DNA of 17,424 bases from an uncultured Coleofasciculus sp. (GCA_902805485.1 CADCTM010000062.1:1-17424); one strand, 5' to 3'. Shown: positions 1-7,278, numbered from the stretch's first letter. The notes: generated by a model from the sequence alone, not told the origin. Numbers and translations: made by a program.

Positions 1-252
1 TAATACAAGGAGTTTCGCTGTTCTATCTTCAATAGGTAACATGAAAATCCCATGAACATTGTGCCGTCCCTTCCAAGGTTTTATTATGAGTTTATAAGGA
101 GCGATTTTAGTTTTTCGCGTATTTAAATTAACGAAGATTTTTTCCGGGCAAGTTGATTTATTAATTAAAAATTTATTCAGTTTTAAAATTCCAAATTGAG
201 CCACAAAGAGCGACGCTGTAATAAAAACTATACTTGTAACCTTTAATTTCAT
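1..252 (-). CDS. Unrecognised membrane-anchored or secreted protein, N-terminal part (runs off the window)
   Basis: Reading the minus strand from the ATG at 252 gives 84 codons with no stop up to the window edge, so the C-terminus is missing. The protein starts MKLKVTSIVFITASLFVAQF: a short basic stretch followed by about 17 hydrophobic residues, which looks like a signal peptide or signal anchor. A lysine-rich, probably extracytoplasmic stretch follows, containing a single Cys near residue 40 and the segment PWKGRHNVHGIF. I do not recognise the family. No clear Shine-Dalgarno sequence precedes the ATG. The stretch is markedly AT-rich compared with the genes to its right, which lowers confidence or could mean foreign origin. 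It lies downstream of the kinase gene on the same strand, across a gap of about 220 bases in which I see nothing. Confidence 0.5.
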   Translation of the reverse strand, partial: MKLKVTSIVFITASLFVAQFGILKLNKFLINKSTCPEKIFVNLNTRKTKIAPYKLIIKPWKGRHNVHGIFMLPIEDRTAKLLVL

Positions 253-474
253 GTTTATCTGGGTGTACCTAAATTAATAGTTATTACCTCTGTTGCTCCT
301 CTCGCAGCCCCTTGTGACAGTTTGAGGGCGGAATGTGGGTTTTAATTAAATTAGGATTGATAAATCGAATCTAACATTTATTTAAGAAGCGAAAAATAAC
401 ACTCCAATAGAGAATAGCTAGGCTTAAGTTTACATTCTCCCCATTTCCCTTTGTATAACTACTGAACTGATGTT

Positions 475-2319
475 CTAGCGCCCTAGCTGTTCCTGTGCCT
501 TTTTGCGAAGCTGAATCGCTTTCGGATTATCTGGTTTAAGTTGAAGTGCCTTATCCAAAGAAGAAACTGCCTTCTCAATGCGCCCTAGGTTCAACTCCGC
601 TTCGCCGCGAGTCGCCCAAGCTTCGGGCGAATTCCGTTCGAGGTCGATCGCTTTATCCAAGGCATCCAGTGCTTCTTCAGAACGTCCGTAACCCTGGAGT
701 GAGATGGCGTAGCTTAACCAACCTTCGGCAAAATTTGGCTTAATTTCGGTCGCTTGTTCATAGAGTTGTAGCGCTTCTAAGGTAAGTTTTTGCTTGTCAA
801 AAGCTTGCGCCTTACTCCACAACGCCTCGGCATAGTCGGGTTTGAGGTCGAGGGCGTCATTACAAGCAACAACAGCCTCAGCGGGCTTGTTTAGCTTATT
901 CAAGCAATAACAGCGACCCCAATAAGCCTTAGCTCTCTTGGGTTTAAGAGCGATCACTTGGTCGTAAAGTGCGATCGCTTGCTGGTAATTTCCGGCTTTG
1001 CGGAGGCGCTCAGCTTCGTCTATAAGTTGCCCTGCTTCTGGTTTCTGAGGCGATACCACAGGACTTGGAGTCGATGGACTACTCGGCGCAATAGTCGGAC
1101 TTTTTGCCGGCGTCCCCACACGGTTAGCAGTTTGACTAAAAAATTGGCGAGGAAAGAGACTTCTCCCAATCAAAACGCTTGTCCCCACTGCTACTAGAAC
1201 AGCAAGAACAGGCAAAAACTTAACCAATGGTCGAGCATTTGATGCTGAGGTGATGTGAGTTGAGTCGATGTCTGTTACATTCTGGATCGGCTCTGGTTGA
1301 GACACGGGTGACGTTAAATCAGTTGGGGTGGCGACATCATCGATCTGTGTGTCCACCGAAGAGTCTACAGGTATCCAAATGTTCGTATCGATTAAACCTT
1401 TCTTTAACTCGCCTGTTTCTGTGTAATACATCGGGTGTGTATCCCCGACTTCAGATATTAATGGGGGCGGGGGTACAGACTTTAAAAGCTCAACAGGTAA
1501 GCTATTAATCGCAAAGAGTGCTTCTACGGCAGTGGGATAGCGATCGCGAAAATCATAGCGAACCATCTTATCAATAATTTCAGCCAGTTCTGGGCAAACC
1601 GTTGGCGCGTGTTCGTGCCAATTAATTTCGCTAGTACGGGGGTCTTCCTTAATACGCTTGGGGTGAATCCCGGTTAATGCCTGAATTGCAAGCATTCCCA
1701 CGGCGTAAACATCGCTGGCGAAACGGGGAGTTCCCGCCAGTTGTTCGTTGGGCATATAACCCTGAGTGCCGATGGAAATTGTGACATTAGTTTGATGCTC
1801 TGGATTCACCGCCTGAGTACTGACTTGCTTGACGGCACCAAAATCAATCAGCACGACTTTACCATCACGTTGGCGGCGGATCAGGTTAGGCGGCTTAATA
1901 TCCCGGTGAATGACCTGTTTTTCATGGACAAAAGCCAGTACCTGCAGAATATCTTGCAAGAGAGCCACAACTTGACATTCTGACCAAAGTTGCCCTGCTG
2001 CGAATTCTTCAGTTAGGGGTTCTCCTTCAATCAGTTCTTGGGCGAGATAAAATTCTTGATTATCCTCAAAATGTGCCAAGAGATGGGGGATTTGGTCGTG
2101 ATCGCCCAGTTGGTAAAGGGCTTGCGCTTCTGTATCAAAGAGGCGTCTTGCCATTGAAAGAGTGCTGTCTTCCTTCGTCTGAGGTTTGAGGTGTTTGACG
2201 ACACAGCGAGGATGACCAGGCAAATGCAAATCCTCTGCTAGAAACGTTTGACCAAACCCTCCGGCTCCTAGCTGGCTGATGATTTTGTAGCGTCCGCCCA
2301 AGGGTTCAGCTTCAGTCAT
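475..2319 (-). CDS. Membrane-anchored Ser/Thr protein kinase with C-terminal TPR domain
   Basis: A 614-residue Hanks-type (eukaryotic-like) protein kinase. Visible motifs: glycine loop GAGGFG (18-23), catalytic Lys in VVKHLK (K42), catalytic loop HRDIKPPN (138-145, Asp140), DFG (159-161), GYMPNEQ at the APE position (187-193) and the helix-F Asp in SDVYAVGML (D203). All residues needed for catalysis appear present, so it should be active. After the kinase domain (about 8-275) come a Pro/Thr-rich linker, a transmembrane helix (about 366-388), a second Pro/Ser-rich linker and roughly five TPRs (about 430-600). The expected topology is a cytoplasmic kinase and periplasmic TPRs that sense or bind a partner; this is inference. 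The start was set at the ATG at 2319 because GGAAG (2327-2331) sits 7 bases upstream and the kinase fold begins 8 residues later. An in-frame TTG at 2352 would add 11 unlikely residues. The substrate is unknown. Confidence 0.9.
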   Translation of the reverse strand: MTEAEPLGGRYKIISQLGAGGFGQTFLAEDLHLPGHPRCVVKHLKPQTKEDSTLSMARRLFDTEAQALYQLGDHDQIPHLLAHFEDNQEFYLAQELIEGEPLTEEFAAGQLWSECQVVALLQDILQVLAFVHEKQVIHRDIKPPNLIRRQRDGKVVLIDFGAVKQVSTQAVNPEHQTNVTISIGTQGYMPNEQLAGTPRFASDVYAVGMLAIQALTGIHPKRIKEDPRTSEINWHEHAPTVCPELAEIIDKMVRYDFRDRYPTAVEALFAINSLPVELLKSVPPPPLISEVGDTHPMYYTETGELKKGLIDTNIWIPVDSSVDTQIDDVATPTDLTSPVSQPEPIQNVTDIDSTHITSASNARPLVKFLPVLAVLVAVGTSVLIGRSLFPRQFFSQTANRVGTPAKSPTIAPSSPSTPSPVVSPQKPEAGQLIDEAERLRKAGNYQQAIALYDQVIALKPKRAKAYWGRCYCLNKLNKPAEAVVACNDALDLKPDYAEALWSKAQAFDKQKLTLEALQLYEQATEIKPNFAEGWLSYAISLQGYGRSEEALDALDKAIDLERNSPEAWATRGEAELNLGRIEKAVSSLDKALQLKPDNPKAIQLRKKAQEQLGR

Positions 2320-2326
2320 TGTCAGG

Positions 2327-2331
2327 CTTCC
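2327..2331 (-). promoter_or_regulatory. Ribosome binding site of the kinase gene
   Basis: GGAAG on the minus strand, 7 bases from the ATG at 2319. It decides that start over the upstream in-frame TTG at 2352. Confidence 0.55.
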
Positions 2332-2399
2332 AGTAGTATATATCCCGATCAAGGTTGGTCTTGCCTATCGAAAAAAATCTCCCTTGTGTTATTAATCGC

Positions 2400-2762
2400 T
2401 TAGGTGAAAATTAACATACGGATTGAGTCAGCCCGATTTTCTGAAAGTCTCTGTCGGCGGTGACTAACTCGAGCAAGTTCAGCATTAAAGATGCTAATTC
2501 CTAGTTGTACAGACCGTTGAATTTGCTCTAAGTTCCACAAAGAACCTGTGGATACCGCTTGAGTTGTTCCAAGCGATCCAGGCGGGGATGGGGTAACTAG
2601 AGCCGCCTTTGGCGTAGCGGGTGGAGCGATCGCATCTGCCTCCTGTGATCCAAAACTCACGGCGCAGCAGACAGACGGCAGTGTAGATGCCCCCGCAGCA
2701 AGTCCAGCCCTTCCCAGCACGCGGCGTCTTTTATAGTTTGGCGTAAAATCATCGGGTGTCAT
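2400..2762 (-). CDS. Small hypothetical protein with Tat-like N-terminus
   Basis: A 120-residue ORF starting with ATG at 2762. The N-terminus has a run of arginines followed by a mildly hydrophobic, small-residue stretch (KRRRVLGRAGLAAGAS, about 11-26). This resembles a twin-arginine signal, although the exact RRxFLK consensus is not met. A Pro/Ala/Thr-rich segment follows (about 45-75), then a helical, Arg-rich C-terminus. The family is not recognised. Bases 2611-2640 contain GCCTTTGGCGTAGC next to a HIP1 octamer, a type of short repeat common between cyanobacterial genes, so part of the reading frame may be repeat-derived. No good Shine-Dalgarno is visible. It lies 80 bases upstream of the kinase on the same strand and could be co-transcribed. 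It may be a real exported protein, a truncated gene or a chance ORF. Confidence 0.4.
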   Translation of the reverse strand: MTPDDFTPNYKRRRVLGRAGLAAGASTLPSVCCAVSFGSQEADAIAPPATPKAALVTPSPPGSLGTTQAVSTGSLWNLEQIQRSVQLGISIFNAELARVSHRRQRLSENRADSIRMLIFT

Positions 2763-3444
2763 AGCTTTATGCTAGCAAGAAGACGCTTTTTCCCGAACAA
2801 GAACTTGTTCAATACCGCTACAATCCTACTGACACAAAGATTTACTTACAGCAGATTTCAGTTTCTTGATACAGACAAACTTTTTGGGCGGGTTTAGGAT
2901 TAGTGTCTCACGCGCGACTCTCTTATCTACAAAATCGGCAACTACACTATGGATGTATCAGACAAAAAAAGCAATTTGCTAGAAATTGGTAATCAGTATG
3001 TCCAGTAGAGTGATACCCGCAGTGGTGCTAACTTAGGGCTGAAATCGATAACTGAACGTTGGATTAATCCCAGGCATCATCAAGATGCTGTGCCACCGTT
3101 GATGCTCTAGAATTGGCGATTGAAAACTTTAGCCCAAGAAGTCAGGAGGCTTTGCCAATGTTACAGCAGTTCTCAACTCAGGCAAGGTAAAGAGTAATCA
3201 TCATAAGGGCGGGTTTTGGAGAGCAACTATTTGGTTTGTAATACAAGGGTAATTCTAAACGGACTCCTACACTTTTATGTACTACACAAAAAAGCAAATT
3301 GCGATAAGTTCAACACTGACAGCAGGAGTTTTTTAATTTCGTAAAAGTGTTAAAACCTATGGTAATGCCCGAATCTTCAAGCACGCAGTGCCGCTCACGC
3401 TACTCAACAATCTATTTGACCCCCTAGTTAGGAGAAGTTAAGAA
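2763..3444. other. Gene-poor region upstream of the LCIB-like gene
   Basis: About 680 bases with no intact gene. It contains a perfect 7-bp dyad at 2795-2810 (listed separately), a possible broken reading frame at 2949-3190 (see findings), and a widely spaced inverted repeat, ACACTTTTAT at 3269-3278 against GTAAAAGTGT at 3341-3350 (9 of 10 plus a G-T pair). The last might be a regulatory structure for the gene at 3445. No RNA gene or convincing promoter hexamers were recognised. Confidence 0.5.
2795..2810. promoter_or_regulatory. Perfect inverted repeat, possible operator
   Basis: GAACAAG-AA-CTTGTTC is a perfect 7-bp dyad with a 2-base centre, located 33 bases upstream of the ATG at 2762. 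The 2-base centre is too tight for an RNA hairpin terminator, so a binding site for a dimeric regulator is the more natural reading. It does not match a regulator site that I know. Confidence 0.3.
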
Positions 3445-4260
3445 ATGACCAAAAGTCACACCCATTCATCAGGCGAAACGATTCCCCAAACAATCAATGG
3501 CTATGATCCGAACGTGTTCCCAGCCTTTCATGAAGCACTGCACGCTCATTTTCCTGGGGCTGTACCCATGAATAAATACATGAGAAAGACGTTCCAAAGC
3601 TTAAGTGCTTACGATTTTTCTGACGAAAATACGATGGGAATGATTGCCATTTGTCGGGATGAAATCGCTGAAGCTTTATTTATAGAAGTGATTCGATACT
3701 GGGGTAAAACTTTTAATTGTTGCAGTTTAGCTGGTTTCGTGATGATGGGGAAAACTGGTTTAGCAGCGGCAACAGACCATACTCCAATTGTTGATGGTAT
3801 CCGTCGTTTTACCTTCTATGCGATGCCTCATGTTGCCATTTCTCGGCATGGTGAAATTGGTAAGGTTTATCGAGATGGCGTGCAAAAAGTTTCTCATGCT
3901 TGTGGCGCTTTAGAAACAGTCGTCCATGAGTTAGCTTGCGGGCATCTGAAATTAGAAATGGATATGCAGGATATTGAACAAACTATTATTCGCCAAAAAA
4001 TTCTTTCAACCATTACTTATGGGGATAAACCCAACTTAATCGAAATTACAAAATTGGCGTCTCGAATTATTTCCAACGATGTTGAAAATCTCTTAAATAC
4101 CTTGGATCGTTCTGTATTTAAATATGCTGTGATGACCGGAATTCAAATTCACGGCCCCTTGGGTGCACACTGGATTTATCCCCAAGATTTTTATGTCGTT
4201 GGCTCAGATTTGCCTGGAGGCAAGGAACAGATTGAAGCGTTTCACAAAATACAGAATTAA
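3445..4260 (+). CDS. LCIB-family (beta/theta-type) carbonic-anhydrase-like protein
   Basis: A 271-residue soluble protein with no signal peptide. It matches the pattern I know for the LCIB/LCIC family of the algal CO2-concentrating mechanism, whose diatom members were shown to have a beta-carbonic-anhydrase fold. In order: HFPGAVP (35-41), ICRDE (69-73), CCSLAGFVMMGKTG (92-105), FYAMPHVAI (124-132) and HACGALE (151-157). The presumed Zn ligands are Cys70, His129 and Cys153, and Arg71-Asp72 is the likely Asp-Arg dyad; these are family inference. Further Cys/His/Gly residues (HELACGH, 161-167) fit the Cys-Gly-His-rich character of this group. The expected reaction is CO2 + H2O to bicarbonate and H+. 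The start is supported by AGGAG at 3430-3434, 10 bases upstream. The gene stands alone, with no carboxysome or bicarbonate-transporter gene beside it, and converges on the TPR gene. Some algal LCIB proteins show no activity in vitro, so activity is not certain. Confidence 0.8.
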   Translation: MTKSHTHSSGETIPQTINGYDPNVFPAFHEALHAHFPGAVPMNKYMRKTFQSLSAYDFSDENTMGMIAICRDEIAEALFIEVIRYWGKTFNCCSLAGFVMMGKTGLAAATDHTPIVDGIRRFTFYAMPHVAISRHGEIGKVYRDGVQKVSHACGALETVVHELACGHLKLEMDMQDIEQTIIRQKILSTITYGDKPNLIEITKLASRIISNDVENLLNTLDRSVFKYAVMTGIQIHGPLGAHWIYPQDFYVVGSDLPGGKEQIEAFHKIQN

Positions 4261-4310
4261 TCTGGGATCTATGAGACTCTTAGCATTTCCTGCTCAACTG
4301 GATTTAAAAG

Positions 4311-5132
4311 CTATTTCAACGTTAAAAACTTCTCCAGCGCCGCCACCATCATCGGCGGCCAACGGCGAACAGTTTTTACCCAATCTATATTCTTATAGCG
4401 TCCGTCCAAACCAACAACTGCAGCCCAATTACTCTCTGCTTCACCTACTTGTCCTTTTGCCCATAATGCTGCTGTTAGTGCTGCTCGGACATCGGGAAAT
4501 TGAGGATACTTGCGAATAATATTACGCAACGTGCGAATCGCTTCGTCGGTTTGCCCATTTTGATACAGTGCCAGGGCATAATTGGCACGGGCAAAGGCAA
4601 AATTCGGTGCTAACTTCGTGGCGTTTTCGTAATCAGCGATCGCATCTTCCCATCGCCCAAGTCCCGCTTTCGCATTCCCCAAGTTATTGTACGCCATCGC
4701 ATCGTTAGGGTTGAGTTCCAACACCTTCTTGTAATCAGCAATGGCTTCCTCCCAGCGTCCTAAGCCTTCTAGCGCCGTACCGCGATTAAGATAAGGATCG
4801 GGAGCCTCCGGCGCTAACTCAACGGCTTTATTAAAATCAGCGATCGCATCAATTAACTTATTCTGACTAACTCTCGAATTTCCCCGATTACTCCAACCGA
4901 CAGGATTATCTGGCAAAATCTCAATCAATTGGGTCCAGTTGCCTTCTGCCGTCGGAAAATCACCTTTTTGGGTATTGGCAAACGCTTCTTGACGAATTGC
5001 ATTAAATTGCTGCATTTGAGTTTCCGTCAATTCAGGTGTTTGCACCTGTGCCAGTACCGGCGCTGTCATCACCCCACCCGTACTGACAACAATCAACAAT
5101 GCGCACAATAACCTAAAAATCAAGCGTTTCAT
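4311..5132 (-). CDS. Exported tetratricopeptide-repeat protein
   Basis: A 273-residue protein with a clear signal peptide (basic MKRLIFR, hydrophobic core, likely cleavage after VLA at about residue 28). About five TPR units follow (roughly residues 48-225), including consecutive copies built on W/YxNRGxA...LGRWEEAIADYxKxLELNPN. After the repeats, the C-terminal stretch RYKNIDWVKTVRRWPPMMV is a distinctive conserved-looking ending that I associate with cyanobacterial TPR proteins of this type. It should be a periplasmic or thylakoid-lumen scaffold, with unknown partner. It starts 59 bases after the ruvB stop on the same strand and is probably transcribed with ruvB. Its 3' end faces the LCIB-like gene across 50 bases, with no obvious terminator hairpin between them. 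A lipoprotein is unlikely because no Cys follows the signal. Confidence 0.85.
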   Translation of the reverse strand: MKRLIFRLLCALLIVVSTGGVMTAPVLAQVQTPELTETQMQQFNAIRQEAFANTQKGDFPTAEGNWTQLIEILPDNPVGWSNRGNSRVSQNKLIDAIADFNKAVELAPEAPDPYLNRGTALEGLGRWEEAIADYKKVLELNPNDAMAYNNLGNAKAGLGRWEDAIADYENATKLAPNFAFARANYALALYQNGQTDEAIRTLRNIIRKYPQFPDVRAALTAALWAKGQVGEAESNWAAVVGLDGRYKNIDWVKTVRRWPPMMVAALEKFLTLK

Positions 5133-5191
5133 AAAATATATTTGAGAAAAAACCAGAGTTACTCCAGTTCTTATTAAAAATCAAAATTCAC

Positions 5192-6292
5192 CTACTCATA
5201 GCCTAAATGCTTTCGTGCCGCCACCGTCGCCACCCGACCGCGTGGTGTCCGATGTAAGTAGCCAATTTGCAGCAAATATGGCTCATAAACTTCCTCAATT
5301 GTCTGCGAGTCTTCCCCAGTTGCCGATGCCACCGCCTCTAAACCTACAGGACCGCCATTAAACTGTTCAATCATTACACTCAACACCAGTCGGTCTGTCC
5401 AATCCAAACCAATCCGGTCTACATTAAAGATTTCCAGTGCCTCTGCGGCAAATTCAGCAGTTATCGGTGTAACATTCTTAACTTGAGAATAATCCCTCAC
5501 CCGCTTCAGCAGACGGTTGGCAATTCGCGGCGTGCCACGGGATCGGCGGGCAATTTCTTGGGCGCCTTCTTCGGTTACAGGCGCTTGCAAAACCTCAGAT
5601 GTCCGCTTCACAATTAAGGTTAGTTCGTCAAGTTCATAAAACCGCAGGCGTTGAATTAAGCCAAAGCGATCGCGTAATGGCGAAGTCAGCGAACCCACAC
5701 GAGTCGTAGCCCCCACTAGTGTAAACTTCGGCAAAGGAATACTCCGAATCTTCGCCGTCTGACCTTTCCCAACCGTAATATCTAAGCGATAATCCTCCAT
5801 CGCCGGATACAACAATTCTTCTGTCATCCGCGACATCCGATGAATTTCGTCAATAAATAAGATATCCCCTTCCTTCAAACTGCATAAAATGCCCATAATG
5901 TCTCGTGGACGTTCCAAAGCAGGTGCGGCGGTGATTTTGCAGTTAACTCCCATTTCTGTTGCTAAAATCAGCGACATCGTGGTTTTACCCAATCCAGGCG
6001 GCCCGTACAAAAGTAGGTGATCCATCGATTCATTCCTAACTTTTGCCGCTTGAATCGCAATTTCTAAAACAGCCTTTAATTCTTTTTGACCAATATAATC
6101 TGCTAATCGCTGAGGGCGGATGCTTTCTTCCTGGTTGCCGGTTTCATCCGCCATCGCCGTTGCTAATAAAAGCTCTTCTGGCGTCTCTTTTTTGCGAAAA
6201 TTATTGCGACGACCTTTGGATTGCTTGGCTTTCTGGGGTTGCTGGTCGGTTTTTTGAGCCTGTTTTTCAAAATGAGTTCTGTCTATTGCCAT
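5192..6292 (-). CDS. ruvB: Holliday junction branch migration ATPase RuvB
   Basis: RuvB is the hexameric AAA+ motor that, with RuvA, drives branch migration of Holliday junctions during recombinational repair. Visible in the 366 residues: Walker A GPPGLGKT (97-104), Walker B IDEIHR (147-152), sensor 1 GATTR (194-198), SPLRDRFG (204-211) carrying the arginine-finger region, and a C-terminal winged-helix DNA-binding domain ending in RTPRGRVAT. Compared with the E. coli protein (336 residues) the extra length is mainly N-terminal: about 55 polar, Lys/Gln-rich residues precede the usual IRPQRLADYIGQ start of the AAA+ domain. The ATG at 6292 is the first in-frame start I accept. ruvA is not adjacent, which is common in cyanobacteria. 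The gene is divergent from hisF and upstream of the exported TPR gene. Confidence 0.97.
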   Translation of the reverse strand: MAIDRTHFEKQAQKTDQQPQKAKQSKGRRNNFRKKETPEELLLATAMADETGNQEESIRPQRLADYIGQKELKAVLEIAIQAAKVRNESMDHLLLYGPPGLGKTTMSLILATEMGVNCKITAAPALERPRDIMGILCSLKEGDILFIDEIHRMSRMTEELLYPAMEDYRLDITVGKGQTAKIRSIPLPKFTLVGATTRVGSLTSPLRDRFGLIQRLRFYELDELTLIVKRTSEVLQAPVTEEGAQEIARRSRGTPRIANRLLKRVRDYSQVKNVTPITAEFAAEALEIFNVDRIGLDWTDRLVLSVMIEQFNGGPVGLEAVASATGEDSQTIEEVYEPYLLQIGYLHRTPRGRVATVAARKHLGYE

Positions 6293-6303
6293 AATAGAAA
6301 ATT

Positions 6304-6403
6304 GATCATTGGTTATTGGTCAAGAGTTATAAGCTATAAGTCATTGGTCATAATCATCGCTCTCGTGTGCGAACTAATGAATAATGACTAATGACTAATG
6401 ACC
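6304..6403. repeat. Short tandemly repeated heptamer (STRR-type) cluster
   Basis: Three perfect tandem copies of TAATGAC at 6382-6402 follow imperfect copies from 6373. The opposite orientation occurs at 6306-6323 (CATTGGTTATTGGTCA) and about 6342-6352. The same family recurs at 13955-13987: 6306-6323 and 13970-13986 are inverted copies differing at one base. These low-complexity heptamers are typical between genes in filamentous cyanobacteria. The cluster fills the divergent ruvB-hisF promoter region. Confidence 0.75.
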
Positions 6404-6408
6404 AAGGA
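6404..6408 (+). promoter_or_regulatory. Ribosome binding site of hisF
   Basis: AAGGA, 9 bases upstream of the ATG at 6418. It sets the hisF start downstream of an in-frame ATG at 6391 that lies inside the heptamer repeats. Confidence 0.6.
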
Positions 6409-6417
6409 AACAAAGTA

Positions 6418-7188
6418 ATGCTAGCTAAACGAATCTTACCTTGCCTGGATGTGAAAGCTGGGCGGGTCGTCAAAGGCGTCAATTTCGTTAATCTTCAGGA
6501 TGCTGGCGATCCGGTGGAGTTGGCACAAGCGTATAACGAGGCAGGTGCGGATGAATTGGTGTTTTTGGATATTACCGCGACCCATGAAGACCGGGATATT
6601 ATTATCGATGTTGTGTACCGTACCGCTGACCAAGTATTTATTCCTTTAACCGTTGGCGGCGGCATCCAATCCTTAGAAAATATTAAATTATTGTTAAGGG
6701 CTGGTGCGGATAAAATCAGTCTTAATTCAGCAGCAGTCAGAAATCCAGATTTTATTAATCAGGCAAGCGATCGCTTTGGTAATCAGTGTATCGTCATTGC
6801 CATTGATGCGCGACGCCGCCAAGATCCAACTAATCCCGGTTGGGATGTGTACGTGCGTGGGGGACGGGAAAATACTGGGAAAGATGCCATCCTCTGGGCA
6901 AAAGAAGTCGAACAACGAGGTGCTGGCGAACTTTTGATAACGAGCATGGATGCGGATGGAACTAAGGCAGGGTATGACTTGGAACTTACACGCACGATTG
7001 CAGAACTTGTCCAAATTCCTGTAATTGCCTCCGGCGGCGCAGGCAACTGTAGTCATATTTATGAGGCATTAACTGAGGGAAAAGCGGAAGCGGCACTCCT
7101 CGCCTCGCTCTTACATTACGGGGAATTGACGGTTTCAGAGATCAAAACCTATCTAGGGCAACGCAAAGTTCCCGTACGATTGCTCTAA
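6418..7188 (+). CDS. hisF: Imidazole glycerol phosphate synthase cyclase subunit HisF
   Basis: HisF uses ammonia delivered by HisH to convert PRFAR to imidazole glycerol phosphate and AICAR, linking histidine and purine synthesis in the cytoplasm. The 256-residue product has the usual length. Starting MLAKRILPCLDVKAGRVVKG, it shows the catalytic Asp11 and the second catalytic Asp130 (VIAIDARR), plus the phosphate-binding loops of the (beta/alpha)8 barrel: TVGGGI (79-83), SLNSAAV (101-107) and ASGGAGN near the C-terminus. The start at 6418 is chosen because family members begin at this Met and AAGGA precedes it; an earlier in-frame ATG at 6391 would translate repeat sequence. hisH and the other his genes are not adjacent, as usual in cyanobacteria. 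Confidence 0.97.
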   Translation: MLAKRILPCLDVKAGRVVKGVNFVNLQDAGDPVELAQAYNEAGADELVFLDITATHEDRDIIIDVVYRTADQVFIPLTVGGGIQSLENIKLLLRAGADKISLNSAAVRNPDFINQASDRFGNQCIVIAIDARRRQDPTNPGWDVYVRGGRENTGKDAILWAKEVEQRGAGELLITSMDADGTKAGYDLELTRTIAELVQIPVIASGGAGNCSHIYEALTEGKAEAALLASLLHYGELTVSEIKTYLGQRKVPVRLL

Positions 7189-7253
7189 TCCAAATTAATT
7201 TTTTTTACTGAAATTATTAAATTTTGTGAGGATTAATCCCTGTGCGGGTGGTA

Positions 7254-7278
7254 TCTAGCAGCCTGGGGGATTGCTAGA
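7254..7278. promoter_or_regulatory. Inverted repeat upstream of the small membrane protein
   Basis: TCTAGCA (7254-7260) and TGCTAGA (7272-7278) form a perfect 7-bp stem with an 11-base loop, GCCTGGGGGAT. TATAAC, a -10-like hexamer, follows at 7280-7285, about 20 bases before the ATG at 7307. This could be an operator overlapping a promoter, or a weak hairpin ending the hisF transcript; no T-run follows it. Confidence 0.3.

Noticed and set aside
2320..2352. TTG at 2352 as the kinase start
   Set aside because: The ATG at 2319 has a GGAAG ribosome binding site at correct distance and the kinase fold begins right after it; the extra 11 residues look non-conserved.
4163..4519. 118-codon plus-strand open frame spanning the end of the LCIB-like gene and the TPR gene
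   Set aside because: It overlaps two well-supported genes in other frames and has no recognisable protein features.
6391..6417. ATG at 6391 as the hisF start
   Set aside because: It lies inside the TAATGAC heptamer repeats; HisF proteins begin at the MLAKRILPCLDV Met at 6418, which has AAGGA upstream.
6412..7056. Minus-strand open frames antisense to hisF
   Set aside because: hisF is a clear full-length housekeeping gene; the antisense frames show no domain or start signal.
7197..7206. T-run after hisF as a terminator
   Set aside because: No stable hairpin precedes it.
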